64,000 bases of DNA from Aminobacter anthyllidis (GCF_018555685.1 NZ_JAFLWW010000003.1:744001-808000), one strand, 5' to 3'. Shown: positions 20,545 through 30,034, counted from the stretch's first letter. A program made the numbers and translations. The notes: generated by a model from the letters alone, not told the origin.

Positions 20545-21096
20545 ATGTCGGCTGTCGAACAAGGCGACCAATTCTGTAACGGCCTGATGCTTCGGGTCGC
20601 AAGCGGCGACCGCGAGGCGCTCGGCGACCTTTTCGCCAGCGAGGCCGGCATGCTGATCGCCATCGCCCGCCGCATCCTGCGCCGCAAGGATCTCGCCGAG
20701 GAAGCAGTGCAGGAAGGCTTCATCGCCGCCTGGAAGCATGCGCCGCGCTTCGATCCGGCGCGCGGCAGCGCCCGCGCCTGGCTGACCACCATCGTCCGCA
20801 ACCGCGCGCTCAACATGCTGCGTGACGGCCAGCGCCTCCGTCTGACAGGTGACGACATGGCCAGGCACGGCGAAAGCGACAGCGGCGCCGACGCGGCCTT
20901 CGAGGCTCTCGACGAGGCCGACGCGCTCAAGCATTGCCTGAGCCAGTTGGACGAGGCGCGGCGCAGGTCGATCCTGCTGGCCTATGTGCTGGGCTACACA
21001 CATGGCGAGATCGCAGCGAAGCTGAACGCGCCCCTGGGCACCGTCAAAGCCTGGATTCGCCGCGGCGTCATCGCCTTGCAGGAGTGCCTGTCATGA
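20545..21096 (+). CDS. ECF RNA polymerase sigma factor (SigK-like)
   Basis: 183 aa. Region 2 shows AEEAVQEGFIAAWKHAPRFD followed by the -10 recognition helix AWLTTIVRNRALNMLRD; region 4 shows HGEIAAKLNAPLGTVKAWIRRG, the -35 helix-turn-helix. The ATG at 20545 was chosen because region 2 begins soon after and a GAAGGGA ribosome site precedes it. Its stop overlaps the start of the anti-sigma gene (ATGA), so both are made together. Probably responds to an envelope or oxidative signal. Confidence 0.92.
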   Translation: MSAVEQGDQFCNGLMLRVASGDREALGDLFASEAGMLIAIARRILRRKDLAEEAVQEGFIAAWKHAPRFDPARGSARAWLTTIVRNRALNMLRDGQRLRLTGDDMARHGESDSGADAAFEALDEADALKHCLSQLDEARRRSILLAYVLGYTHGEIAAKLNAPLGTVKAWIRRGVIALQECLS

Positions 21097-21818
21097 GCAG
21101 CGACAGCGAACGCCTTGCCCACGCCGGCGACTATGTGCTCGGTCTGCTGGATGACGACGCGCGCGCCGAAGCGGAGCGCGAGATGGAGCGCGACCCGGAA
21201 TTTGCCGAGACCGTGCGACGGCTCGCCGAGCGCATGTCCAGCCTCGACCACACCGCGAAGCCCGCCGAGGTGCCTGCCGGCATGTGGGGCGAAATCCTGG
21301 GCAAGATCTCAACGCTGCGGCAGGACCAGAACGAAGCTTCGCCGCCGGAACAAAGCGCTGCCAATCAGAACAGCGCGACGCAGGCGCCCCCCTGGCGCAA
21401 ACTGGCTCTGGCAGCCTCGCTCGCGGCCGCGTTCGGCCTCGGCTATGCCGGCGGCTTCGTCATGAAGGCGACGCCGGAGCCGGTTGTGCTCGTGGTGCTG
21501 CAGACGCCCGACAACACCACGGGGGCGGTGTTCGAGGCCTTTGCCGACAACAGCGTCAAAATCATCCCGCTTGCCGATTTCGAGGTGCCGCAGGACAAGA
21601 TCATGCAGGTGTGGACGCTCTACGACACTGCGGTCGGCCCGGTTTCGCTGGGCACGCTGTCCAGCGCCGAGGTGACCACGCTGAAGGGCCAGGCGCTGCC
21701 TGTGCCCGCGACCGACCAGCTCTACGAGATCACGCTCGAACCCCGCCCCGGCTCGCCGACCGGCAAGCCGACGGGACCGATCCTGGTCAAGGGATTTGCA
21801 AAACGGCCGGCTGGTTAG
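21093..21818 (+). CDS. membrane anti-sigma factor, RskA-type
   Basis: 241 aa. The N-terminal cytoplasmic part (GDYVLGLLDDDARAEAEREM) is the usual sigma-binding helix region. One membrane helix (LALAASLAAAFGLGYAGGFVM, about residues 110-130) leads to a periplasmic RskA C-terminal domain with VPQDKIMQVWTLYD and YEITLEPRPGSPTGKPTGPI. It should hold the upstream sigma factor inactive at the membrane. No zinc-binding HxxxCxxC motif is present in the N-terminus. Confidence 0.92.
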   Translation: MSSDSERLAHAGDYVLGLLDDDARAEAEREMERDPEFAETVRRLAERMSSLDHTAKPAEVPAGMWGEILGKISTLRQDQNEASPPEQSAANQNSATQAPPWRKLALAASLAAAFGLGYAGGFVMKATPEPVVLVVLQTPDNTTGAVFEAFADNSVKIIPLADFEVPQDKIMQVWTLYDTAVGPVSLGTLSSAEVTTLKGQALPVPATDQLYEITLEPRPGSPTGKPTGPILVKGFAKRPAG

Positions 21819-21916
21819 CCAGGGCACCGAAGGCTGTTTTTGAATCTTGTAGCAATGGCTTGCAGCCGCCAGCTGCGGTTGCGCGGCAGCCCGACTCAGT
21901 CTCGGTTTAGAGAAGA

Positions 21917-22174
21917 TCAGTCCGATGTCGGCAGGCGGCGGATGGTGAATTCGATGACGTCGCCTGGGCGCTCGAACCAGCTTTCGATCTCGGTCCAGTA
22001 GGCCTGCTTGGGCCAGCGCGAAAACCACTCCTGCGCCTTGAGCCGTGCGTCGTTGCGCGGCAAAACGAAGGTCTCGCGCAGGAACCCGTCGCGGGGTCTG
22101 CTTTCACGTTCAGCCCGGCTGCGCTGAAGCCTTTTTGCGAGGTCATCCAGCGGCGGTCTGGTCGGGGTGCCCAT
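21917..22174 (-). CDS. small protein of unknown function
   Basis: 85 aa, soluble, charged. AAGGAG lies seven bases before the ATG at 22174. The frame is open further upstream but the ribosome site decides this start. Contains the aromatic stretch [18 protein letters not shown] and ends RRLPTSD. It is divergent from hemF with only 78 bases between. I do not recognise the family. Confidence 0.7.
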   Translation of the reverse strand: MGTPTRPPLDDLAKRLQRSRAERESRPRDGFLRETFVLPRNDARLKAQEWFSRWPKQAYWTEIESWFERPGDVIEFTIRRLPTSD

Positions 22175-22252
22175 AAAGAACTCCTTGACCCTTACGAGAA
22201 GGAGATTAGGGATCGCGCCGGACAATTACGAGTCATTTGTGCGGAGCTTAAA

Positions 22253-23167
22253 TTGCAGCGTCCCGAAATTCCGGCCGGACTGCCGGCCGACATCGAAGAC
22301 AAGAAGATGCGCGCCCGCGCCTGGTTCGAGGAACTGCGCGACCGCATCTGCCTCGCCTTCGAGGCGCTGGAAGACCAGGTCGAGGGGCCGCTGGCGTCAT
22401 GGGCGCCGGGCCGTTTCGAGCGCACGCCGTGGCAGCGCGACGAAGGCAAGGGCGGCGGCGGCATCATGTCTATGATGCATGGCCGGGTGTTCGAGAAGGT
22501 CGGCGTCCACACCTCGACGGTGCATGGCGAGTTCTCGCCCGAGTTCCGCAAGCAGATGCCGGGTGCCGAGGAAGACCCGCGTTTCTGGGCTTCCGGCATT
22601 TCGCTGATCGCCCATCCGCAAAACCCGAACGTGCCGGCCGTGCACATGAACACGCGAATGGTGGCAACCTCGCGCTGGTGGTTTGGCGGCGGCGCGGACC
22701 TGACGCCGGTGCTCGACCGCAGGCGCAGCCAGGAAGACGCCGACACGGTCGCCTTCCACAAGGCAATGCAGTTTGCCTGCTCCAAGCATGCCGGCGTCGC
22801 CGACCACCAGAGATACAAGGACTGGTGCGACGAGTATTTCTTCCTGCCGCACCGCAACGAGCCGCGCGGCACCGGCGGCATCTTCTTCGACTGGCAGCAT
22901 TCGCCGGAGGAAAAGGGCGGCTGGGACGCCGACTTCCGATTCGTCCAGGACGTCGGCCGCGCCTTCCTCGTCACCTACCAGCATCTGGTGCGGCAGAACT
23001 TCAACACCAACTGGACCGACGGCGACCGCGACGAACAGCTGGTCCGCCGAGGCCGTTACGTCGAGTTCAACCTGCTTTACGACCGCGGCACGATCTTCGG
23101 GCTGAAGACCGGCGGCAACATCGCCTCGATCCTGTCGAGCATGCCGCCCGAAGTCAGGTGGCCCTGA
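22253..23167 (+). CDS. hemF: oxygen-dependent coproporphyrinogen III oxidase
   Basis: 304 aa. Conserved family blocks are visible: [35 protein letters not shown] with the catalytic region, [12 protein letters not shown], and [20 protein letters not shown] near the end. The enzyme decarboxylates coproporphyrinogen III in haem synthesis and needs O2. The start is a TTG at 22253 with GGAG upstream; an ATG at 22307 would remove conserved N-terminal residues (LPADIEDKK), so the TTG is preferred. Confidence 0.95.
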   Translation: MQRPEIPAGLPADIEDKKMRARAWFEELRDRICLAFEALEDQVEGPLASWAPGRFERTPWQRDEGKGGGGIMSMMHGRVFEKVGVHTSTVHGEFSPEFRKQMPGAEEDPRFWASGISLIAHPQNPNVPAVHMNTRMVATSRWWFGGGADLTPVLDRRRSQEDADTVAFHKAMQFACSKHAGVADHQRYKDWCDEYFFLPHRNEPRGTGGIFFDWQHSPEEKGGWDADFRFVQDVGRAFLVTYQHLVRQNFNTNWTDGDRDEQLVRRGRYVEFNLLYDRGTIFGLKTGGNIASILSSMPPEVRWP

Positions 23168-23289
23168 CAGCGGCGCATGGCTGCCCTGCCCGCCGTTGCA
23201 TTGACGCGCGGGCAGCAAACCTTTAGAGAGCCCGCTTTCCTTGGCCCTCGTCCTGTAGTGACGGGCCTTGCTCTCATTGGAAGATTTTT

Positions 23290-25155
23290 GTGACGATTTT
23301 CGACAACATGGTTCCGGCGCTGGCCGGGGCGCTCGCCGCGCGTGGCTACGAAACGCTGACCCCGGTGCAGACTTCAGTACTGGCTCCCGAGGCTGAAGGC
23401 GTCGACCTTCTGGTCTCGGCGCAGACCGGCTCGGGCAAGACGGTGGCCTTCGGCATCGCGATCGCGCCAACGCTGCTTGACGGCCGCGAGCGCTTCGACC
23501 GCGCCGGCGCCCCAAGCGCGATGATCATCGCGCCGACCCGCGAACTCGCCATCCAGGTGCGCCGCGAGTTCGAATGGCTTTATGCCGGAACCGGCGCCCG
23601 CATCGCATCGTGCGTCGGCGGCATGGACATGAGCAAGGAACGCCGCGCGCTCAACGACGGTGCCGACATCGTGGTCGGTACGCCGGGCCGCCTGCGCGAT
23701 CATATCACCCGCGGCTCGCTCGATATTTCGGGCCTCCGCGCCGTCGTCCTCGACGAGGCCGACGAGATGCTCGACCTCGGCTTCCGCGAGGATCTCGAAT
23801 TCATCCTGGCGGCAGCGCCGCAAGAGCGCCGCACACTGCTGTTTTCGGCCACAGTGCCGCCGCAGATCGCCCAGCTGGCGAAGCGCTTCCAGCGCAACGC
23901 ACTGCGCATCACCGCAGCCGGCGAAAGCCGCCAGCACGACGACATCGAATACCGCATGGTTCTTGTCGCGCCGCCGGAGCGCGAGAACGCCATCATCAAC
24001 ACGCTGCTTTATTTCGACGCCCAGAGCACGATGGTGTTCTGCGCGACGCGCGAAGCGGTCAAGCACTTCTCGGCGCGACTTGCCAATCGCGGCTTTGCCG
24101 TGGTGGCGCTGTCGGGCGAACTGAGCCAGGCCGAGCGCAACAACGCGCTGCAGGCGATGCGTGACGGCCGTGCGCGGGTTTGCGTTGCGACCGACGTTGC
24201 CGCTCGCGGCATCGACCTGCCGAACCTGGACCTCGTCATCCACGCGGACCTGCCGACCAACCCGGACACGCTGCTTCACCGCTCGGGCCGTACCGGCCGC
24301 GCCGGTCGCAAGGGCGTCTGCGTCCTGATCGTGCCGTTCCACCGCCGTGGCAGCGCGACCCGCCTGCTCAAGCTGGCGAAGCTCGAGGCAACGACGCAGT
24401 CAGCACCCGGACCGGCCGAGATCGACGCCCGCAACCGCGAGCGCATGCTGGCCGAACTCAACGACATCGAGGCGGCTGGCGAGGACGAAGCGGCGATCGT
24501 CGCCGAGGTCCTGGCCGCGCATTCGCCCGAGACGCTGGCGCTCGCCTGGCTGCGCCAGCAGATGGCGTCACGGCCGGCGGCCGAAGAGCTTTCGGACCGC
24601 CCGATCCCGGCCTTCGATGCCGCCAAGGCCGAGCGTCCGGACAATCGCTTTACCGACGGTGTCTGGTTCTCCGTTTCGGTCGGCCGCAAGCAGCGCGCCG
24701 AGCCGCGCTGGCTTTTGCCGCTGCTGTGCAAGGCCGGTCATGTGACCAAGACCGAGATCGGCTCGATCCGCATCTTCGACACGGAATCACATTTCGAAAT
24801 CGTGGCCAAGCGCGCCGACAACTACGCCCGGACCGTCGAACAGAACGGCTCTGGCGAAAAGGGCGTCGACATCAAGCGGCTGGCAGGCGCACCTGGCGGC
24901 GGCGACAGCGCAGGCAAGCCGAAGAAGCAGCATCGCAAGGGCCAGTACGACCCTTCCGACAAGCCGCCCTTCAAGAAGAAGGCCTTCGAAAAGAAGCCCT
25001 ACGAGAAGAAGCCGTACGAAAAGCGTTCCGGCGACAAGCCGGCCTTCGACAAACCCGCTTACGCCAAGCCGGCCTATGACAAGCCCGCCTACGACAAGCC
25101 AGCGGGCACCGGGGCGCCAAAGAAGTACAAGCCGAAGAAGAAATTCGGCGAGTAA
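23290..25155 (+). CDS. DEAD-box RNA helicase (DeaD/DbpA-like)
   Basis: 621 aa, GTG start. All helicase motifs are present: AQTGSGKT, PTRELAIQ, DEAD, SAT, and HRSGRTGRAGRKG. Residues about 450-520 look like the DbpA RNA-binding domain (FSVSVGRKQRAEPRWLLPLL ... IRIFDTESHFEIVAKRA). The C-terminal tail is a low-complexity run of KKPYEKKPYEKR and PAYDKPAYDKPA units. It unwinds structured RNA, for example in ribosome assembly or at low temperature. The tail likely gives extra RNA binding. Confidence 0.93.
   Translation: MTIFDNMVPALAGALAARGYETLTPVQTSVLAPEAEGVDLLVSAQTGSGKTVAFGIAIAPTLLDGRERFDRAGAPSAMIIAPTRELAIQVRREFEWLYAGTGARIASCVGGMDMSKERRALNDGADIVVGTPGRLRDHITRGSLDISGLRAVVLDEADEMLDLGFREDLEFILAAAPQERRTLLFSATVPPQIAQLAKRFQRNALRITAAGESRQHDDIEYRMVLVAPPERENAIINTLLYFDAQSTMVFCATREAVKHFSARLANRGFAVVALSGELSQAERNNALQAMRDGRARVCVATDVAARGIDLPNLDLVIHADLPTNPDTLLHRSGRTGRAGRKGVCVLIVPFHRRGSATRLLKLAKLEATTQSAPGPAEIDARNRERMLAELNDIEAAGEDEAAIVAEVLAAHSPETLALAWLRQQMASRPAAEELSDRPIPAFDAAKAERPDNRFTDGVWFSVSVGRKQRAEPRWLLPLLCKAGHVTKTEIGSIRIFDTESHFEIVAKRADNYARTVEQNGSGEKGVDIKRLAGAPGGGDSAGKPKKQHRKGQYDPSDKPPFKKKAFEKKPYEKKPYEKRSGDKPAFDKPAYAKPAYDKPAYDKPAGTGAPKKYKPKKKFGE
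24955..25113 (+). repeat. coding tandem repeat in the helicase tail
   Basis: Two kinds of short in-frame repeat: about five units of a 12-18-base lysine/tyrosine repeat (KKPYE), then four units of AYDKP. Codons differ slightly between units (GAAAAG, GAGAAG), so this is a maintained low-complexity peptide rather than a fresh DNA expansion. Confidence 0.7.
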
Positions 25156-25431
25156 CCGCAAGCCTCTTGTTGGGTCTTACTTTTTCGTAAGATTCGCGCT
25201 TGCCACATTCGGCGCCACAAAGAGAAAATTTGGCGTCGAATATGGCTAAGTCACCGTCTGGAAATATGTTTTTCGTCTAATATGCCCCAACACAGGCCCC
25301 GCTATTTCTAGCGCCGGGGCCGGGAAACGCCGGCGGTTCGATCTCATCGACCGCGACGCGACGTGACCGGACGGCCCTTCATCAGGCGGGACCATCCGTT
25401 TTGGACGCCCGCATTCGTCGGAGAGCATGCC
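25156..25431 (+). promoter_or_regulatory. leader region of the DUF1344 gene
   Basis: No gene. It contains a TAATAT -10-like box (25278-25283) and a strong hairpin in the presumed leader (GGCCCCG 25295-25301 / CGGGGCC 25315-25321 with an inner CGCTA/TAGCG pair). A T-rich small hairpin at 25176-25193 may end the helicase transcript. Confidence 0.4.
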
Positions 25432-25692
25432 ATGCGCAAGCTTCTTGTTCCGGCAGCCGCAGCTGCCATTTTCGCAACCTCTGCCGTCGCCTTCGCCGCC
25501 GTCCAGCATACCGACGGGACGATCAAGACGTTCGACGCCAAGGCGATGAGCCTGACCCTCAACGACGGCACGGCCTTCGTGCTGTCCAAGAAGTTCAAGG
25601 ACCCTGGCCTCAAGGCAGGCGAAAAGGTCTCGGTCATGTGGGACATGAGCGGAACGAACAAGGTGGCAGAATCCGTGAAGATCGTGAAATAG
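25432..25692 (+). CDS. secreted DUF1344 protein
   Basis: 86 aa. A signal peptide (MRKLLVPAAAAAIFATSAVAFA) precedes a small beta-barrel-like domain: GTIKTFDAKAMSLTLNDG, then FVLSKKF and KVSVMWDMSG. DUF1344 proteins are short periplasmic proteins of rhizobia and relatives, without known activity. It is monocistronic, with a perfect terminator 19 bases after the stop. Confidence 0.88.
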   Translation: MRKLLVPAAAAAIFATSAVAFAAVQHTDGTIKTFDAKAMSLTLNDGTAFVLSKKFKDPGLKAGEKVSVMWDMSGTNKVAESVKIVK

Positions 25693-25711
25693 CGCCTCAG
25701 CCGCGCGCTGC

Positions 25712-25745
25712 AAAAAGGGCGGAACACGAGGTTCCGCCCTTTTTC
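25712..25745 (+). terminator. terminator of the DUF1344 gene
   Basis: A perfect 14-bp stem (AAAAAGGGCGGAAC 25712-25725, complement 25731-25744) with a 5-base loop; the 3' arm ends in the T run. Confidence 0.95.
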
Positions 25746-25936
25746 ATTGATGCGGCGCGCGAGCCAGTGGAATCATTTTTTCAACGCGCGGCGGCAATGC
25801 ACTGACAAAGCGGGGCTTTTTCGCGGAAGCGCGGCCGGGCCATGTCAAACTGCCGGCTGGCCTACCACCAGGGGCAACCAATCGCCCGATTGCGTGTTAT
25901 AGTGCACCCCCGAACGGACGAGGAAGGAGACATCCG

Positions 25937-26122
25937 ATGAAGGAATTTCAATGCGGGTCGCTTGTCCCCGGCTGCCAGTGGCATACCCGCCACGAGGACG
26001 AAGCTGAAATCATTCGCCGCGTGGCCGAGCATATGCGCGAAACGCACGGCGAAACCATCATCCGCGAAACGATGATCGAAGCGATTCGCTCGCGCATCGA
26101 AAAGGTCCGCGACGCGGCTTGA
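25937..26122 (+). CDS. DUF1059 protein
   Basis: 61 aa. The whole protein is a DUF1059 domain: MKEFQCGSLVPGC ... HEDEAEIIRRVAEHMRETH. The pattern CxSLVPGCxWHxxHxxE with C6, C13 and histidines looks like a metal-binding or zinc-finger-like fold. GAAGGAGA precedes the ATG at the right distance. Function not established for the family. Confidence 0.88.
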   Translation: MKEFQCGSLVPGCQWHTRHEDEAEIIRRVAEHMRETHGETIIRETMIEAIRSRIEKVRDAA

Positions 26123-26139
26123 CTTCTGGATCTTGCGCA

Positions 26140-26176
26140 TGGTGCTTTCCGAAAATCGACACCGATTTTCGGGCCT
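26140..26176. repeat. rhizobial palindromic repeat
   Basis: ATGGTGCTTTCCGAAAATCG and its complement arm CGATTTTCGG: a 10-bp perfect stem (26150-26159 / 26164-26173) with loop ACAC. This 'TTCCGAAAA..TTTTCGG' unit is common in intergenic DNA of Mesorhizobium and relatives. It also lies just after the stop of cca on the other strand, so may serve as its terminator. Confidence 0.7.
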
Positions 26177-26181
26177 GTGCG

Positions 26182-27438
26182 TCAGGCTTTCAGCCTTTCA
26201 GCGCCGCGCTCGAGCAGCGCGTCGCGTGCCAGCGAAAAACCGCTGTCGACCCACTCCCCCTCCAGAGACTTGAGCAAGGAACCGAGCGCGACACCCTCGA
26301 CGCCGAGCGGAGCAAGGTCGCCGCCGCGCAGGGGAAAATCGGGTTTTTGCCATTTGCCGGTGAAGGAAAGCAGGCGGAAATAGCCGCCCGCCTCGATCAG
26401 CGCCTTGTCGTCCTGCTCGGCCCTGCCCCGCGCCGAGGCGAGATCGAGCCGCAGGCGGTCGGCGATGGCTTCGACATTGCCGCGATAAAGCCGCTTGGCT
26501 AGTTCACCCTCGGTGACGACAGGCTCGACCTTGGCTGTTGCCGCCCACTGGACCAGCCTGTCGGTCTCGGCATTGGAAAGCCTGAGCCGCTCGCCGAGCG
26601 TTTTCATGCGCGCCGCGTCCGGCGGCACGATCGATTCGAGCCGCAACAGCGGATCGGCTTTCCAGCCGAGATCGTTCTCCGCCCGTACCAGCGCGTGGAT
26701 GGCATCGATGCCCCACTTCTCGCTCTCGGGCAGTGCCGCCGTCAGAACGCCGGACTGGCGCATCCACAACAGCGCGCGCGACGGATCGGGCGCGCCAAGC
26801 AGCCGCTTCAGCTCCGACCAGACACGCTCGGCGGACAGCCGCGCGATGCCGTCCTTGAGCCGGGCGCTGGCCTTCAGCCCTTCGGCATCCGGACGGCCCT
26901 TGCCGTACCAGGCGAAGAAGCGGAAAAAGCGCAGGATGCGCAGGTAGTCCTCGCGGATGCGGGTCTCGGCATCGCCGATGAAGCGCAGCGTGCGGCTTTC
27001 GAGATCGGCAAGCCCGCCGACGAGGTCGATCACGCTGCCGTCGGCCAGGGCGTAAAGCGCGTTGATGGTGAAGTCGCGCCGTTCGGCGTCGAGCTTCCAG
27101 TCGCTGCCGAAGACGACCTTGGCGCGGCGGCCGTCGGTCTCGACATCGGCGCGCAATGTGGTGACCTCGAACGGCTTGCCGCCTGATATGACCGTGATGG
27201 TGCCATGCTCGGCGCCGGTGGGCACGGTCTTGAACCCGGCCGCTTCAGCGCGGCGTACGGTCTCGTCAGGCAGGTTGGTGGTGGCGATGTCGACATCGGC
27301 GACAGGCTCGCCGAGCAGCGCGTTGCGCACGGCACCGCCGGCGATACGCGCTTCCCCGCCATCGGCATTCAGCGCGGCAAGCAACTGCTGCAGCTGCGGG
27401 TCGTTCAGCCAGGTGGCTCCTGATATCGTGGCGCTCAT
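26182..27438 (-). CDS. cca: CCA-adding tRNA nucleotidyltransferase / poly(A) polymerase family
   Basis: 418 aa. Head domain with GGAVRNALLGEPVADVDIATT (about residues 34-54; the two aspartates bind Mg2+), the neck motif RRDFTINALYA and the RNA-binding IREDYLRILRFFRFFA. It adds or repairs the 3' CCA end of tRNA. Whether this member adds CCA or A residues cannot be told by eye. Its start overlaps the nudix gene stop (ATGA), as often seen in rhizobia. Confidence 0.93.
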   Translation of the reverse strand: MSATISGATWLNDPQLQQLLAALNADGGEARIAGGAVRNALLGEPVADVDIATTNLPDETVRRAEAAGFKTVPTGAEHGTITVISGGKPFEVTTLRADVETDGRRAKVVFGSDWKLDAERRDFTINALYALADGSVIDLVGGLADLESRTLRFIGDAETRIREDYLRILRFFRFFAWYGKGRPDAEGLKASARLKDGIARLSAERVWSELKRLLGAPDPSRALLWMRQSGVLTAALPESEKWGIDAIHALVRAENDLGWKADPLLRLESIVPPDAARMKTLGERLRLSNAETDRLVQWAATAKVEPVVTEGELAKRLYRGNVEAIADRLRLDLASARGRAEQDDKALIEAGGYFRLLSFTGKWQKPDFPLRGGDLAPLGVEGVALGSLLKSLEGEWVDSGFSLARDALLERGAERLKA

Positions 27439-28067
27439 GTGTAGAGCCTTTCATAGAGCGCGCGGATGATGCCAGCGGTGACACCCCAGATGTAGCGCTC
27501 CTCATAGGGCATGGCGTAGAAGAAGCGCTCCTGGTCCTGCCAGGTTCGGCTGGCGCGATCGTGATTGGCCGGGTCCATCAGGAAACCGAGCGGCACCTCG
27601 AAGACATCGTCGACCTCGCCCTCGTTGGGCGTGAGCTGAAAACCGGGGCGGACGATGCCGAGCACCGGCGCGATGCGGTAGCCGCTGCCCGTGACATAGT
27701 CGGGCAAGCGCCCGATAATTTCGATGTAGTCGGAGGTTATGCCGATCTCCTCGACTGTTTCGCGCAGCGCTGCAGCCTCGGGCGAAACGTCGGTCGGGTC
27801 GATGCGCCCGCCGGGAAAGGCGATCTGGCCGGAATGGCTTTTCAGCTTCTCGGCGCGCTTGGTCAGGATGACTGTCGAGGCATCGCCATGGTCGACCACC
27901 GGGATCAGCACCGCAGCGTCGCGCAGCCGGTCGTGCACGAACAACTCGCGCATGTCGGGGTTGAGCACGTGGTCGCCATAATCGGCGGCGGCATCGTTGA
28001 GATGCTCCTGTGCTGCGCGCTGGCGGAAATCCTGCGCCGAATAATGCGCTGTCGGGGCATGAACCAT
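27435..28067 (-). CDS. CoA pyrophosphatase (nudix hydrolase)
   Basis: 210 aa. The nudix box GGRIDPTDVSPEAAALRETVEEIG is preceded by the CoA-specific LTKRAEKLKSHSGQIAFPGG, the signature of the NudL/CoAse subfamily. It cleaves CoA to 4'-phosphopantetheine and 3',5'-ADP. The ATG at 28067 overlaps the upstream stop by one base (TGATG); a GTG one codon earlier is less likely. Middle gene of DUF1285-nudix-cca. Confidence 0.92.
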   Translation of the reverse strand: MVHAPTAHYSAQDFRQRAAQEHLNDAAADYGDHVLNPDMRELFVHDRLRDAAVLIPVVDHGDASTVILTKRAEKLKSHSGQIAFPGGRIDPTDVSPEAAALRETVEEIGITSDYIEIIGRLPDYVTGSGYRIAPVLGIVRPGFQLTPNEGEVDDVFEVPLGFLMDPANHDRASRTWQDQERFFYAMPYEERYIWGVTAGIIRALYERLYT

Positions 28068-28711
28068 CACACGCTCAACCGCTCCAGCCTGTCCCAGGGC
28101 ATCACGGGGTAGACCTCGCCGTTGGAACGCACGGCAAACATGTCCTTGCCATCGATCTCGATGCGTTCGCCAATTTCAGCGAGCTCGTACATGACAGGGC
28201 GCGCGACAAGCGCCTCAAGGCGCCCGCGGACGAGCAGATAAGGCTTGAGGCCGCCGGTCTCGGGTTCGTCGACGAAACGCAGAGGATGCTCGGGTCCGGC
28301 TTCTACGACATCGCCGACATTGGTGCGGAAGGTCAAAACCTGTTCGGTGCCCTCGCCCGTGACGTTCATCTCGACCGCAACGAAATGCGCGTCGACGACG
28401 CGGATGCCGACCTTTTCCACCGGGGTGATCAGGTAGGTCTTGCCGTCTTCGTCCTTGCGCAGGACCGTCGAAAACAGCTGCACCAGCGGCATGCGGCCGA
28501 TCGGCGTGCCCAAATAGAACCAGGTTCCGTCGGGACGGATTTCCATATCGAGATCGCCGCAGAAATCGGGATTCCAGCGCTCGACCGGTGGCAGCCCCTT
28601 GCCGGCACGGGCGGCGCGCGAAATCAGCGCCTCGAGGCCGGCCGCGTCGCCGGCGCGGGTGAGCCCAAGGTCAGTTGTCGCCTCGCGGCTATGGTCAAGG
28701 TCGCCAGTCAT
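28067..28711 (-). CDS. DUF1285 protein
   Basis: 214 aa. The DUF1285 core is visible: LPPVERWNPDFCGDLDMEIRPDGTWFYLGTPIGR, then LFSTVLRKDEDGKTYLITPVEK. It is a cytoplasmic beta-rich protein of unknown role, nearly always found next to the CoA pyrophosphatase and cca genes in rhizobia. The start at 28711 fits the family length; the frame is open to 28888 and the ribosome site is weak, so the start is uncertain. Confidence 0.85.
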   Translation of the reverse strand: MTGDLDHSREATTDLGLTRAGDAAGLEALISRAARAGKGLPPVERWNPDFCGDLDMEIRPDGTWFYLGTPIGRMPLVQLFSTVLRKDEDGKTYLITPVEKVGIRVVDAHFVAVEMNVTGEGTEQVLTFRTNVGDVVEAGPEHPLRFVDEPETGGLKPYLLVRGRLEALVARPVMYELAEIGERIEIDGKDMFAVRSNGEVYPVMPWDRLERLSV

Positions 28712-29029
28712 GGTCACGAAATAGTCACTGTTGTTGCGCTTGTCAGCATAGGCAAGTGATTTAAGTTCAATGCCATGACCTCGCAAAGGTGCGGGCATGG
28801 AGATCGCGACGCCCGGGATCGTTTGACCTCTGGGGATTGGGCGGCAGGCACGACGTCCACACGGACGACGCACCGGACCAAGAGGCAAATAATCCTTGTA
28901 GATTGACGAAGCGGCCCCCTGTTCTGATGGACGAGAGAGGCACGCTGTAGCATTTTGAGTGAGCGCATCGGCGGTCCGGGAATCGGTTTCGATTTCGGGG
29001 CCCCGCGCCAGAAGAAGGATCCGGCCCGC
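28712..29029. other. divergent intergenic region, DUF1285 and MoxR operons
   Basis: 318 bases holding the promoters of two divergent operons. AT-rich patches are at 28720-28760 and 28880-28920, but no pair of boxes stands out. A TTG at 28955 could start MoxR 25 codons earlier; I prefer 29030. Confidence 0.4.
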
Positions 29030-30034
29030 ATGAGCGTGATGATCAAGGAAACGGCGATGAGCGAGAGCGAGATGATCGCCGCAGCCGAACGTGCGCTTGC
29101 CGACATCGCCAAGATCCGCGCCGGCGTCGGCCGCGTCATCTTCGGCCAGGAAAGCGTCGTCGAACGCACGCTGGTGGCGCTATTGGCCGGCGGCCATGCG
29201 TTGCTGGTCGGCGTGCCCGGCCTTGCCAAGACCAAGCTGGTCGAAACGCTCGGCATCGTGCTCGGCCTCGACTCGCGCCGCATCCAGTTCACCCCAGACC
29301 TGATGCCATCAGACATCCTCGGCTCCGAGGTGATGGAGCAGGACGAACAGGGCAAGCGCTCCTTCCGCTTCATCTCAGGGCCGATCTTCGCGCAATTGCT
29401 GATGGCCGACGAGATCAACCGCGCAAGCCCGCGCACCCAGTCGGCGTTGCTGCAGGCGATGCAGGAATATCATGTGACTGTCGCCGGCGAGCGCCACGAC
29501 CTTCCCGCCCCCTTCCATGTGCTGGCAACCCAGAACCCGCTCGAGCAGGAAGGCACTTATCCACTGCCGGAAGCCCAGCTCGACCGCTTCCTGATGCAGG
29601 TCGACATCCTCTATCCCGAGCTCGAAGCGGAGCGGCGCATCCTGCTGGAAACCACCGGCATCGAGGACGCAAAAGCCCAGAACGTGCTCGACCCCGAGCG
29701 ACTGAAGGACATCCAGCACCTGATCCGGCGCATGCCTGTACCCGAAACCGTCGTCGAGGCGATCCTCAAGCTGGTGCGCTCGGCGCGACCCGGCCAGGGC
29801 CACGCCGAGACCGACAAGCACGTCTCCTGGGGTCCCGGCCCGCGCGCCAGCCAGGCGCTGACGCTGTGTGCCAGGGCGCGCGCGCTCTATGACGGGCGGC
29901 TCGCACCATCGATCGACGACATCCGCGCGCTGGCGGAACCGGTGCTGCAACACCGCATGGCACTGAGCTTTGCCGCCCGTGCCGAAGGCATGACGGTCCG
30001 CGACGTGGTGGCGCGGCTGGTCAAGGACATCTGA
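29030..30034 (+). CDS. MoxR-family AAA+ ATPase
   Basis: 334 aa. Walker A is GVPGLAKTKL, Walker B is LLMADEINRA, followed by ASPRTQSALLQAMQEYHVTV and sensor 1 ATQNPLEQEGTYPLPEAQLDRF, all standard for MoxR. These ATPases act as chaperones for assembling metalloproteins or surface complexes and work with VWA-type proteins. The ATG at 29030 has AAGGA 11 bases upstream. Start of a four-gene operon with one-base or four-base overlaps. Confidence 0.94.
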   Translation: MSVMIKETAMSESEMIAAAERALADIAKIRAGVGRVIFGQESVVERTLVALLAGGHALLVGVPGLAKTKLVETLGIVLGLDSRRIQFTPDLMPSDILGSEVMEQDEQGKRSFRFISGPIFAQLLMADEINRASPRTQSALLQAMQEYHVTVAGERHDLPAPFHVLATQNPLEQEGTYPLPEAQLDRFLMQVDILYPELEAERRILLETTGIEDAKAQNVLDPERLKDIQHLIRRMPVPETVVEAILKLVRSARPGQGHAETDKHVSWGPGPRASQALTLCARARALYDGRLAPSIDDIRALAEPVLQHRMALSFAARAEGMTVRDVVARLVKDI

